DNA of 64,000 bases from Solimicrobium sp040544425 (lineage in GTDB: Bacteria; Pseudomonadota; Gammaproteobacteria; Burkholderiales; Burkholderiaceae_D), in NCBI GenBank assembly GCA_040544425.1, contig JBEONO010000019.1:1-64000 (forward strand). The letters run 5' to 3'. The translations under genes were made by a program, and so were the position numbers. The notes under the pieces are model-generated. The model saw only the letters and a list, made by a program, of their open reading frames with translations. It was not told where the DNA came from and searched no databases. Positions 17,773 through 25,868 of this stretch are shown here, one piece after another (the first letter of the stretch is position 1; the number at the start of each line of letters is the position of its first letter).

Positions 17773-18690
17773 ATGGAGTTCAAAGATTATTATCAGGCCC
17801 TGGGTGTTGCCAAGACGGCGACTCAGGACGAAATCAAGAAGGCCTATCGCAAGCTGGCCAGAAAATTTCACCCGGATGTGAGCAAGGAAAAAAATGCCGA
17901 AGCGCGCATGAAAGAAATCAACGAGGCCTACGCAGCATTGGGGGACGTTGAAAAACGTGCGGCCTACGATCAGGTTGGGGAAGGTTACCAGTCCGGTCAG
18001 GAATTCCGTCCACCGCCGGGCTGGGATGAAGGCTTTGAATTTTCCGGAGCGAACGGCGCGGAGTCGAGCGATTTTTTTGAAAACCTGTTTGGACACATGC
18101 GCCAGCAACGCCGCCAGCAGCAGGCCACTGGTGCCGATCAGCATGCCAAGATTGTTATCGATCTGCAGGATGCCTTTCACGGCACGGTCCGGCAACTGGT
18201 ACTGCAGGCACCGCAAGTCGATGCCTCCGGCCATGTCTTCATGCAGGAGCGCAAGCTCGATGTCAAGATCCCGAAAGGGGTCAAGGAAGGTCAGCAGATT
18301 CGCCTGACCGGTCAGGGACAGCCAGGTATGGGTGGCAGCAAGAGCGGTGATTTATATCTGGAAATTCAATTCGCGCCCCAGGATCAGTATCGGGTCGATG
18401 GGCGCGACGTATATCAAAAAACGCCGGTCACTCCATGGGAAGCGGCGCTGGGTGGCGAGATCGATGTGGCGACACCAAGTGGCAAAGTGCAGGTCAACGT
18501 TCCTGCCGGGTCCCAAACCGGACGAAAATTGCGTTTAAAAGGACGCGGCATTCCGGGTAATCCGGCAGGGGATCTGTATCTGCTGCTGGACGTGGTGCTG
18601 CCCGTGGCAAAGACCGACCGGCAGCGTGAGATTTTTCAAATGATGGCTAGCGAGATGGCGTTCAATCCCCGTCAGGGCACAGGAGCATAA
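17773..18690 (+). CDS. cbpA: DnaJ-like co-chaperone CbpA (curved DNA-binding protein)
   Basis: The N-terminal J-domain carries the HPD triad (His 33-Asp 35, KFHPDVSKEK). There is no cysteine-rich zinc domain, and the C-terminal substrate-binding domains (about 115-300, VKIPKGVKEGQQIRLTGQG) make it a type II DnaJ homologue. At 305 residues it matches the E. coli protein. CbpA stimulates DnaK and also binds curved DNA in stationary phase. The adjacent cbpM fixes the identity. Confidence 0.92.
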   Translation: MEFKDYYQALGVAKTATQDEIKKAYRKLARKFHPDVSKEKNAEARMKEINEAYAALGDVEKRAAYDQVGEGYQSGQEFRPPPGWDEGFEFSGANGAESSDFFENLFGHMRQQRRQQQATGADQHAKIVIDLQDAFHGTVRQLVLQAPQVDASGHVFMQERKLDVKIPKGVKEGQQIRLTGQGQPGMGGSKSGDLYLEIQFAPQDQYRVDGRDVYQKTPVTPWEAALGGEIDVATPSGKVQVNVPAGSQTGRKLRLKGRGIPGNPAGDLYLLLDVVLPVAKTDRQREIFQMMASEMAFNPRQGTGA

Positions 18691-18692
18691 AC

Positions 18693-19001
18693 ATGGCACA
18701 AACTGATTTCGAAACCGGCTTGCTGATCGACGACCTGCAATTGACGCTGGAAGAATTTGCGCGGGCCTGTCAGCGCGATATTCAATGGGTTGAAAACCGG
18801 ATCGACGCGCAACTGATCGGCGTGGCGCGCGGCGAGACCTTCATCCTGCAATTTACCAGCGCAGACCTGAAACGCGCCAGACGTCTGGCCAGCGTTGAGG
18901 CCATGTTTGAAGCAAACGAAGATGTGGCTGGACTGGTCGTGGACCTGATTGAAGAAAATGAACGGCTTAAAAAGGCGTTGAGTCTGGCCAGTCTGAAATA
19001 G
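18693..19001 (+). CDS. cbpM: Chaperone modulator CbpM
   Basis: A 102-residue MerR-like helical protein (LTLEEFARACQRDIQWVENR; ARRLASVEAMFEANEDVAGL) of the CbpM family. CbpM binds the J-domain of CbpA and inhibits both its co-chaperone and its DNA-binding activity. It follows cbpA after two bases, with GGAG seven bases before its start, giving the conserved cbpA-cbpM operon. Confidence 0.92.
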   Translation: MAQTDFETGLLIDDLQLTLEEFARACQRDIQWVENRIDAQLIGVARGETFILQFTSADLKRARRLASVEAMFEANEDVAGLVVDLIEENERLKKALSLASLK

Positions 19002-19008
19002 ACCGATT

Positions 19009-19033
19009 TCGGGATCGGCAGTGCCAATCCCGA
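19009..19033. terminator. Bidirectional hairpin between cbpM and usp
   Basis: Arms tcgggatcggc (19009-19019) and gccaatcccga (19023-19033) pair at 10 of 11 positions around a three-base loop, between two convergent stop codons. No long T-run follows, so it may stop transcription weakly in both directions. Confidence 0.6.
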
Positions 19034-19040
19034 TTTCAGG

Positions 19041-19868
19041 TCAATGCGACATGAACACCGGCACGTTCATTTTTTTCATGACTGAACGCGTCATCCCGCC
19101 CAGGATAAACTCACTGAACCGCGAATGACCGAACGCACCCATCACCAGCAGGTTGGCGCTTTTCAGGTCAACACGTGACAGGATAAATTCAGCAGCCTCC
19201 GAGGAAACCCGTTCGATTTTCTCCACCTCGACATTCACTTTATGGCGGGCCAGAAACGTGCCGATGTCAACATCCGGCAAATCGTCACTGGAATCTTTTT
19301 TGGGAATCACTGAAATCACACTGACGATTCTTGCCTCGCGCAATAAGGGCAGGGCGTCCGAGATGGCGCGTCCCGCTTCCCGACCACCATCCCAGGCGAC
19401 CACGATTTTTTCAAAACTGGCGGGGAAGCTCTTATCATAAGGAACGAACAGGACCGGGCGACCGACGTTAATCGCGAAATGAGTAAAGAAATCGCGACTG
19501 ATTTCATTGTCGGTACTGCCGGAGGCAACCTGACCCACAATACAAAGGTCGGCAACCCGTGCCCGTGCGAGTACTTCGGCCATCAGATTGTCGCGATAGC
19601 AGTCCCAGTCAACGTTGACGTCGAAGCCCTTCGCCTGCTGATTGAAATACTCCTTGGATTCATGCTGTTTTTTCTTGACCTCGGCCTCCCAGTCGAGCGC
19701 CACACCCGACACCTGACCGTAAGGGTCAAACGGCAGCAAAGGCCCATACGACATATGAATGCCGGTCAAATGCGCCCGATGTTTTTGCGCGAATTGAAAG
19801 GCAAACTCCAGCCGTTTTTTTGAGGCGGAACTGTTGTCCAGAAAGACCACGACACTTGAATAACTCAT
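19041..19868 (-). CDS. Universal stress protein (tandem UspA domains)
   Basis: Two UspA folds in 275 residues: the N-terminal domain (VVVFLDNSSASKKRLEFAF) and the C-terminal domain (KIVVAWDGGREAGRA ... LLVMGAFGHSRFSEFILGGM), the latter with the G-2x-G-9x-G type ATP-binding loop. Universal stress proteins help survival during starvation, hypoxia or oxidative stress. It lies 26 bp downstream of the hsp20 gene and probably shares its FNR-type promoter. Confidence 0.9.
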   Translation of the reverse strand: MSYSSVVVFLDNSSASKKRLEFAFQFAQKHRAHLTGIHMSYGPLLPFDPYGQVSGVALDWEAEVKKKQHESKEYFNQQAKGFDVNVDWDCYRDNLMAEVLARARVADLCIVGQVASGSTDNEISRDFFTHFAINVGRPVLFVPYDKSFPASFEKIVVAWDGGREAGRAISDALPLLREARIVSVISVIPKKDSSDDLPDVDIGTFLARHKVNVEVEKIERVSSEAAEFILSRVDLKSANLLVMGAFGHSRFSEFILGGMTRSVMKKMNVPVFMSH

Positions 19869-19894
19869 TTGATGACCTCTTTGCGCCAGCTGTT

Positions 19895-20332
19895 TTATTG
19901 CACGGTAATCTGGCGGCTGGTATTGCCTCCAGTCTGTTTGGGTAATGTCAGTTCCAGCACACCGTCAGTAAATTTGGCGACGGCCTTGGACTCGTCAACC
20001 GCACAGTCCAGCGTGAAGCTGCGGAATACCTTGCCTTCATAACGCTCGCTGTGGATCACGTTTTTGCCCAACTTCTCTTCTTTTTTATTTTTGACTTCGG
20101 CGTTGATGCTGATCTGATTGCCGTCAACGTTGACGCGGATATCTTCTTTTTTCACGCCGGGCAGGTCGGCATGCACCAGATAATTTTTATCATCTTCAGA
20201 AACATCAATTTTAAGATTCATCGATTTCAACGCGTCGTCTTCATCAAAAATGGATGGATTGTTCAATGCAAAGTGGTTAAAGAAGCGATTCAGTCTGGTG
20301 CTGAATGGATCATAGATCGATAGATTTGCCAT
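19895..20332 (-). CDS. Small heat shock protein (Hsp20/alpha-crystallin family)
   Basis: The alpha-crystallin domain (about residues 45-140) has the usual YLVHADLPGVKKEDIRV and GVLELTLPK signatures. It is an ATP-independent holdase chaperone. ATG 20332 is preferred: AGGTGA lies five bases upstream, while the in-frame GTG at 20341 has no such site. A perfect FNR-type box lies about 90 bp upstream of the start. The universal stress gene follows 26 bp downstream. Confidence 0.92.
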   Translation of the reverse strand: MANLSIYDPFSTRLNRFFNHFALNNPSIFDEDDALKSMNLKIDVSEDDKNYLVHADLPGVKKEDIRVNVDGNQISINAEVKNKKEEKLGKNVIHSERYEGKVFRSFTLDCAVDESKAVAKFTDGVLELTLPKQTGGNTSRQITVQ

Positions 20333-20415
20333 GATAGTCACCTGTAGAGTTGAGAGTTTCGATTACGCAGCAGCTACTGCTGGCGACAATATTATCCGTC
20401 GCGTGCACAGCCGGT

Positions 20416-20429
20416 TTGATGAGGATCAA
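20416..20429 (-). promoter_or_regulatory. FNR/Anr-type box upstream of hsp20-usp
   Basis: TTGAT-GAGG-ATCAA is a perfect match to the FNR/Anr consensus. It is centred about 90 bp upstream of the hsp20 ATG. A GATAAT on the minus strand (20391-20396) gives a plausible -10 element about 30 bp downstream, consistent with class II activation. Confidence 0.75.
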
Positions 20430-20479
20430 ATCCCGGCACCGTCAGCCTTGTTTTTAGTTTTTGCAGTGAAACTGGCCAG

Positions 20480-20980
20480 CTACAGGATGATCACACTGTC
20501 CGGCAGCTCATTGACGGCGGCCAGGTTGGCCGGGAAATGTTTCATCAACAGCTGCGTGACTGCCTCAATGCCGCTGACCACGCCCGCTTCATACTGACCG
20601 TTCTGAAACGCCGCTTCCATGTCATGACAGATTTTTTCCCAGACAGCGCCGGTGGTCCTGGCGTGCAGGCCGCGATCGGCCACAATCTCTACCGAGCGGT
20701 CGGCCAGCAGGACGTAGATCAACACCCCGTTTCTATGCGTCGTATCCCACATGCGTAACTGTGAAAAGACATCAATGGCGCGTTCACGTGGCGCCAGTTC
20801 CTGATACAGCGAGGCGGCTGGCAGGGCATATTCCACGGCAAAGCGAATTTGCCCGGCGTGTTGTTGTTCACTGTTTTGGATTGCCTGTTCAATTCTGGCT
20901 ATGCTGGCTTTGGGGAAGGCGCGCGTGACCTGGGCACGGTTGGCGACCAGATGGCGCAGGATACGTTTGACGTTCATCAT
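20480..20980 (-). CDS. TPM-domain protein (cytosolic)
   Basis: A TPM (TLP18.3/Psb32/MOLO-1-like) domain spans about residues 20-130 (IEQAIQNSEQQHAGQIRFAV, DVFSQLRMWDTTHRNGVLIYV). It lacks a signal peptide and a Gly-rich tail, unlike the upstream gene. The ATG at 20980 has GGGGAG nine bases upstream, better spaced than the ATG at 20989. The stop of the upstream TPM gene overlaps by a few bases, making a three-gene lemA-TPM-TPM operon. Confidence 0.85.
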   Translation of the reverse strand: MMNVKRILRHLVANRAQVTRAFPKASIARIEQAIQNSEQQHAGQIRFAVEYALPAASLYQELAPRERAIDVFSQLRMWDTTHRNGVLIYVLLADRSVEIVADRGLHARTTGAVWEKICHDMEAAFQNGQYEAGVVSGIEAVTQLLMKHFPANLAAVNELPDSVIIL

Positions 20981-20982
20981 GA

Positions 20983-21807
20983 TTACCATCTCCCCGACGC
21001 GCCGCCGCCACCGAAACCACCGCCGCCACCACCAAAGCCGCCACCCGATGATCCGCCGCTGCCGCCATAATAGCCGCCCGCCAGACCGCGCAGTCCGCCG
21101 CCAAACAGGGTCACAACCAGCGCAAACAATCCGGTCAGCACTGCCGTAGACAGTGCTCCCATGATGAACCAGGCAATCAATCCAGTCAGACCGCCCGCAA
21201 CAATCGCCCCGGGCAGTCTGCCGAGCAGCATGCGCAAGAAACCACCGACGGCCAGTATCGCAATGAATACCACCGGAAGGCTGAAGCGCACATCATTGCC
21301 CGCTGGAGCATGAACCGGTTCCGGCAGCGGTTCACCGTTCACGACCGCGATCATGCTGTCCACGCCTGCATTGATGCCGCTGTAATAATTACCCTGTTTG
21401 AATTGTGGTGTAATGACTTCGGCAATAATGCGTTTGCTGACCGCATCGTTTAATGCGCCTTCCAGGCCGTAGCCGACTTCGATACGCAGCGCCCGGTCCG
21501 TTTTCGCCACCAGCAACAGCGCGCCATCATCAACTTTTTTCCGGCCCAGTTTCCATTGTTCCACCACGCGCAGCGAATATTGTTCAATCGCCTCGGGTGC
21601 GGTGGAGTCCACGATCAAGACCGCGATCTGACTGCCTTTGCCCGCTTCAAACTCAGAGAGCTTGTGCTCCAGCGTTGCCAGCTGTTCGCTTGTCAGTGTG
21701 CCGGTCTGGTCGACGACATGGGCCGTCAAAGCCGGGACCCTGGCCTGGCAAAACGCCGCGCTTTGCCAGAACAGTGCCAGACAAAACAGCAGGGCGCCGG
21801 TTTTCAT
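20983..21807 (-). CDS. Exported TPM-domain protein with Gly-rich tail (YgcG-like)
   Basis: A signal peptide (to about residue 22, FCQARVPALT), a TPM domain (about 28-150: VVDQTGTLTSEQLATLEHKL, IEVGYGLEGALNDAVS), hydrophobic helices (about 180-240) and a C-terminal Gly/Ser-rich stretch (last about 30 residues). This is the standard layout of TPM proteins found beside LemA. The start overlaps the lemA stop as ATGA. It probably acts at the cell envelope; the precise activity is unknown. Confidence 0.9.
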   Translation of the reverse strand: MKTGALLFCLALFWQSAAFCQARVPALTAHVVDQTGTLTSEQLATLEHKLSEFEAGKGSQIAVLIVDSTAPEAIEQYSLRVVEQWKLGRKKVDDGALLLVAKTDRALRIEVGYGLEGALNDAVSKRIIAEVITPQFKQGNYYSGINAGVDSMIAVVNGEPLPEPVHAPAGNDVRFSLPVVFIAILAVGGFLRMLLGRLPGAIVAGGLTGLIAWFIMGALSTAVLTGLFALVVTLFGGGLRGLAGGYYGGSGGSSGGGFGGGGGGFGGGGASGRW

Positions 21808-22442
21808 TTGGCATTATCCGGCGCTGCAGCTTTGGTCGCGTCAACGCCGAAATCAACTTTGGGCGGCGTTGCAATGGCTTTTTCGTTGTCGACCGTGAAG
21901 TTTGGTTTGACATCAAAACCAAATGCCTTGGCAGTCAGGTTGGAGGGGAAAGAACGCACGGTGACGTTATATTCCTGCACCGATTTGATGTACCGGTTGC
22001 GCGCCACCGTGATGCGGTTTTCAGTACCTTCCAGTTGTGCCTGCAGGTCGCGAAAATTTGCGTCGGCTTTCAGTTGCGGATAGTTTTCCGATACGGCCAA
22101 CAAACGGGTCAGGGCACCGGACAGTTCACCCTGGGCACGCTGGAATTTTTCGAATGCCTGCGGATCTTTCAGCAACTCCGGCGTGGCCTGGATCGAGCCG
22201 GCCCGGGCACGTGCATCGGTGACCTGCGTCAACACATCTTTTTCATGCTCGGCGTAACCCTTGACGGTATTGACCAGATTCGGGATTAAATCGGCGCGTC
22301 GTTGATACTGATTGATCACCTCGGACCAGGCTGCCTTGACCTGCTCGTCTTGCGATTGCAGCGAGTTATAACCGCAGCCACTCAGTCCCCAGGTCAGGCT
22401 GATGATCAGCGCCAGCAATGCAGGAAGTCTCCATTTATTCAT
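21804..22442 (-). CDS. LemA-family lipoprotein
   Basis: A lipobox, LSGC (Cys 23), ends a hydrophobic leader, and the rest is the helical LemA fold (NSLQSQDEQVKAAWSEVINQ, RRADLIPNLVNTVKGYA). GGAG precedes the ATG by about six bases. LemA proteins face the periplasm and usually travel with TPM proteins, as they do here. Their biochemical role is unsettled. Confidence 0.9.
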   Translation of the reverse strand: MNKWRLPALLALIISLTWGLSGCGYNSLQSQDEQVKAAWSEVINQYQRRADLIPNLVNTVKGYAEHEKDVLTQVTDARARAGSIQATPELLKDPQAFEKFQRAQGELSGALTRLLAVSENYPQLKADANFRDLQAQLEGTENRITVARNRYIKSVQEYNVTVRSFPSNLTAKAFGFDVKPNFTVDNEKAIATPPKVDFGVDATKAAAPDNAK

Positions 22443-22574
22443 CGTCGTCTCCAGAAAGAATGATCTGACGATAGTAGGGGCAACGCGCCGACATAATTTG
22501 TTTTAAATCAATTATTGCCCTGATTGCCCGGCTTGTTGCAAAATCGGTTTTCTCAACCATCAAGCGGCTGAAAA

Positions 22575-22588
22575 TTGACGATGATCAA
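22575..22588 (+). promoter_or_regulatory. FNR-type box upstream of the ferritin-like gene
   Basis: TTGAC-GATG-ATCAA differs from the FNR/Anr consensus by one base. It is about 109 bp upstream of the ferritin-like start (22691) and about 139 bp from lemA (22442), which is transcribed away from it, so it could serve either gene. The distance to the TAAGCT at 22610-22615 fits a -10 for the ferritin-like gene. Confidence 0.5.
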
Positions 22589-22690
22589 TTTTATGCGTGA
22601 CCTTCGCCGTAAGCTGAACAATTCGACTCCATTTAGCCGCGCAGTTTGACCAATAAAATTTGGTCCAACGGGAAACTTGAAAGGCACAAT

Positions 22691-23521
22691 ATGGCAGACC
22701 TGCACATTCATTCAGAAAAATTAAGCTGGTGTCTTGATGACATCCCCTTCGATTCAATTGAACCGAGCACCGTACACAACGATGAATTCCTGTTTCTTAC
22801 CCTGGCCTCGGCATCGTTTGTCGAAATCCTCGCCGATCTGTACAGCGACAATCTGATCAGCCATTTTGGTGGCAATGCCGAAGTCACCGGCTGGCTGGCC
22901 GCACGATGGCAGAAAGAGGAAGTGCAGCACGGCCAGGCACTGAAAACTTATATCCAGCTGGTGTGGCCGGAGTTCGACTGGGAGACGGCGCATCGGGCAT
23001 TCGTTGATGAATACCGCCTGCTGTGCACCGCAGAGCAGCTCGAGTCACATCCGGGTCTGGAACTGATCGCGCGCTGCGTGGTTGAAACCGGCACCTCAAC
23101 TTTTTACCGGGCACTGCGCAGCTATGTGCAGGAACCGGTGCTGCGCCAGATTCTGAACCACATCAGCAGCGATGAAACCGCGCATTACAACCATTTCCGG
23201 CGGTTTTTTCAGCGCTTAAATGCGAGCCAACCACATGGCCTGGCCGCAGTAGTCAAGACAATCTGGCGGCGCCTTTATGAAATCCGTTCTGAAGATTCGT
23301 ATATCGCGTTCAAGCATGCCAGCATTGGACTGCATCCGGAGCGGCCGTTCCGCGCGGCCGACTGGATCCGATACAGCAAGGAAGTCAGAAATCTGGCCCG
23401 CGTTCACTATCCCTACCGGATGGCCGTCAGCATGCTGCTAAAACCGGTACCCCTGTTCAAACCGCTGAAACAGGCTTTGCAGTGGCCTTTGTTTGGTTTG
23501 TTCTACATGCTGTCCCACTAG
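22691..23521 (+). CDS. Ferritin-like di-iron protein (desaturase-like)
   Basis: A four-helix bundle with EEVQH (the di-iron ExxH ligand pair of helix 2) and SSDETAHYNHF (a second ExxH) is what the ferritin-like superfamily shows. The ferritin-like reading is supported by helices rich in E and H across residues 20-190. The C-terminal about 60 residues are basic and hydrophobic and may associate with membrane. ATG 22691 has AAAGG seven bases upstream. The substrate is unknown, and no reductase is adjacent. Confidence 0.7.
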   Translation: MADLHIHSEKLSWCLDDIPFDSIEPSTVHNDEFLFLTLASASFVEILADLYSDNLISHFGGNAEVTGWLAARWQKEEVQHGQALKTYIQLVWPEFDWETAHRAFVDEYRLLCTAEQLESHPGLELIARCVVETGTSTFYRALRSYVQEPVLRQILNHISSDETAHYNHFRRFFQRLNASQPHGLAAVVKTIWRRLYEIRSEDSYIAFKHASIGLHPERPFRAADWIRYSKEVRNLARVHYPYRMAVSMLLKPVPLFKPLKQALQWPLFGLFYMLSH

Positions 23522-23607
23522 ATATTTGATCGAACGCAAAAGTAATGCATTGGGACGGGCTAATCTTTGAATCTCCCCTTTTTAATGTCGTTATGACCGA
23601 GTGTTAT

Positions 23608-24156
23608 ATGTCTACCACAACCAAGGAAAAAATCGCCGCTTCACTCAAGGCAGAGCTTGCTGCTCAGCAAGGTCAGTGGACGGCGTTAGCCAACAAGGCG
23701 TTCGACGAATCACAAAAATTGCTGGAATTACAGACCAGGGCAGCCAGGGAATCGATCGAAAAACTGTCTGCCAGGTCCAGTCATTTACTCGCCGCCAAGT
23801 CGCCGCAGGATTTGTTTTCGGTCGATACCAACGGGATTCAGGATGAGTTGAACCGAATGATGTATTACGGCGGGGAGCTCTCCAGGATCGCCTCGAATTT
23901 ACAGATTGAAGTCAATCAGCTACTCCAGGCGCAACTGAGCAAAGGTTATGGCACAGCAATCAAGCTGGTTGAAGAATCGCTGCATCCAGGCGCCGACGAT
24001 TCGCGCAATCCCCTCGACTGGATGAAGAACGGATTCGAACAATGGGCGGATGTTGCGCGCAAGACTGTTGAATCAGTTGGCGAAAATTTCAAGGACGCGC
24101 CGCCCTCAGGAAAGAAGAGCAGGCAAGGTAGTCAGCGGACCGGCAACGGCGCGTAA
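23608..24156 (+). CDS. Phasin family protein
   Basis: A 182-residue helical protein with the phasin pattern (QWTALANKAFDESQKLLELQ, SRIASNLQIEVNQLLQAQ) and a Lys/Ser/Gly-rich C-terminus. Phasins coat polyhydroxyalkanoate granules, which fits a betaproteobacterium. ATG 23608 is chosen because homology begins there; the longer frame from 23545 encodes unlike residues. Ribosome site weak. Confidence 0.8.
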   Translation: MSTTTKEKIAASLKAELAAQQGQWTALANKAFDESQKLLELQTRAARESIEKLSARSSHLLAAKSPQDLFSVDTNGIQDELNRMMYYGGELSRIASNLQIEVNQLLQAQLSKGYGTAIKLVEESLHPGADDSRNPLDWMKNGFEQWADVARKTVESVGENFKDAPPSGKKSRQGSQRTGNGA

Positions 24157-24300
24157 TTTTTTACGCCGGGTTGAAAAGTCAGCCCAGCTTCAAGGGACTG
24201 CCGGATTTCTTTCTGACCGCGACAGACTGGGATTTTTCTGGATCAAACCGGGCGCGTTGCAGCAGCAAAGCTTGGGCAGTTTTTGGCATACATATAGAAT

Positions 24301-24314
24301 TTGACGGGTATCAA
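24301..24314 (+). promoter_or_regulatory. FNR-type box upstream of pfp
   Basis: TTGAC-GGGT-ATCAA differs from the FNR/Anr consensus by one base and lies 139 bp upstream of the pfp start in a 297-bp gap with no other feature. The -10 is not obvious (TACTTT at 24336-24341 is the best candidate). Confidence 0.45.
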
Positions 24315-24453
24315 CGCTTTGTCAATATCTATGAATACTTTGGTGCCGAACTGCCAACCGGGCCGGGACTGCCGTGCGATATGCCGTTCAGAGCCAAATA
24401 GTTTGGTAGAATCCCCCATCCGCAATTCCACCAAACTCGACAGGGACGTCCAC

Positions 24454-25707
24454 ATGGCCAAGAAAAATGCTTTTTACGCGCAATCCGGTGGTGTCACCGC
24501 CGTGATCAATGCTTCCGCATGTGGTGTGATCGAAACCGCGCGCAAGCACAAAGATAAAATTGGCAAGGTGTATGCCGGGCGCAATGGCATTATCGGCGCA
24601 CTGACGGAAGATCTGATCGATACCAGCAAGGAATCAGCTGCAGCCATCGCCGCGCTGCGTTATACCCCGGCCGGTGCCTTCGGTTCGTGCCGCTATAAAC
24701 TGAAGAGCCTCGAGACCAACCGGCTTGAATACGAACGACTGATCGCCGTGTTCAAAGCTCACAACATTGGCACCTTTTTTTACAACGGTGGCGGCGATTC
24801 GGCCGATACCTGTTTCAAGATCTCCCAGCTGGCCCAATCTCTGGGTTACCCGATACAGGCGATTCACGTTCCCAAAACCGTGGATAACGATCTGCCGATC
24901 ACCGACTGCTGCCCGGGTTTTGGCTCGGTCGCCAAATACGTGGCGGTCTCCACCCTGGAAGCTTCATTCGATGTGCGCTCGATGTGCAAAACCTCGACCA
25001 AGGTGTTTGTGATTGAGGTGATGGGCCGTCATGCAGGCTGGATCGCGGCCGCCGGTGGCCTGCTGATGGACCACAATATCCCGGTAGTGATCCTGTTTCC
25101 GGAAGTCGTCTTTGATCAACGCAAATTTTTAGCACGCGTCGAGGCCAACGTGAAAAAGTTCGGCTACTGCACGGTGGTGGTCTCCGAAGGTTGTCATTAT
25201 GAAGATGGTCGCTTCCTCGCCGAACAAGGCACGCGCGATGCTTTCGGTCACGCCCAGCTCGGCGGTGCCGCACCGGTAGTGGCGAATATGGTCAAGGAAG
25301 CGCTGGGCTATAAATTCCACTGGGCCGTGGCTGATTATTTACAGCGTTCAGCGCGCCATATCGCCTCCAAGACCGATGTCAAACAGGCCTATGAACTGGG
25401 CAAGGCAGCAGTGGAACTGGCCTTGAAAGGGCGCAATGCCGTCATGCCTACCGTGGAACGTATTTCTGACGTGCCGTATAAATACCGGATCGGCGTGGCG
25501 GATCTGAAAGATGTCGCCAATGTTGAAAAATTTATGCCTAAAAATTTCATCAGCAAGGATGGCTTTGGTATCACTGAAAAATGCAAACGCTACCTCACGC
25601 CACTGATTCAGGGTGAAGACTATCCGAAGTATGCGGACGGTTTGCCCGTGTATGTGACATTGGCGAATCAGAGCGTGCCCAAGAAATTGAAGCCCTTTAA
25701 AGTGTGA
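24454..25707 (+). CDS. pfp: Pyrophosphate-type 6-phosphofructokinase
   Basis: The protein phosphorylates fructose 6-phosphate. The Gly-rich motif is YNGGGDSADT and the catalytic segment is PKTVDND; the Lys in PKT(V/I)DND is the signature of PPi-dependent enzymes, whereas ATP enzymes have Gly there. RHAGWIAAA and the length of 417 residues fit this class. It allows reversible glycolysis at low ATP cost, useful without oxygen. A good AGGGA site precedes ATG 24454. The frame is open from 24301, but those residues are not conserved-looking. Confidence 0.9.
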   Translation: MAKKNAFYAQSGGVTAVINASACGVIETARKHKDKIGKVYAGRNGIIGALTEDLIDTSKESAAAIAALRYTPAGAFGSCRYKLKSLETNRLEYERLIAVFKAHNIGTFFYNGGGDSADTCFKISQLAQSLGYPIQAIHVPKTVDNDLPITDCCPGFGSVAKYVAVSTLEASFDVRSMCKTSTKVFVIEVMGRHAGWIAAAGGLLMDHNIPVVILFPEVVFDQRKFLARVEANVKKFGYCTVVVSEGCHYEDGRFLAEQGTRDAFGHAQLGGAAPVVANMVKEALGYKFHWAVADYLQRSARHIASKTDVKQAYELGKAAVELALKGRNAVMPTVERISDVPYKYRIGVADLKDVANVEKFMPKNFISKDGFGITEKCKRYLTPLIQGEDYPKYADGLPVYVTLANQSVPKKLKPFKV

Positions 25708-25734
25708 CGAATGACTGGATATCTCTGCCTCAAT

Positions 25735-25779
25735 TTCAGCAACGCTTAATAGTGATACCACTTCGCAAAACATTCACAT
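25735..25779. repeat. Left direct repeat of the beta-lactamase/toxin islet
   Basis: The segment 25735-25751 (ttcagcaacgcttaata) and 25751-25779 (agtgataccacttcgcaaaa plus cattcacat) recur upstream of nirK at 27997-28013 and 28061-28089, matching 16/17 and 27/29. In this copy the two parts are contiguous; in the nirK copy 47 bp separate them. Confidence 0.85.
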
Positions 25780-25868
25780 CAACCAAGGCGGTTGCCTGGC
25801 GCTGCTTTTCCAATTCATCGGCAAAGTCACGACGCGCGTCCTCAAGCTGTTGCTGCATCAACGTATGC

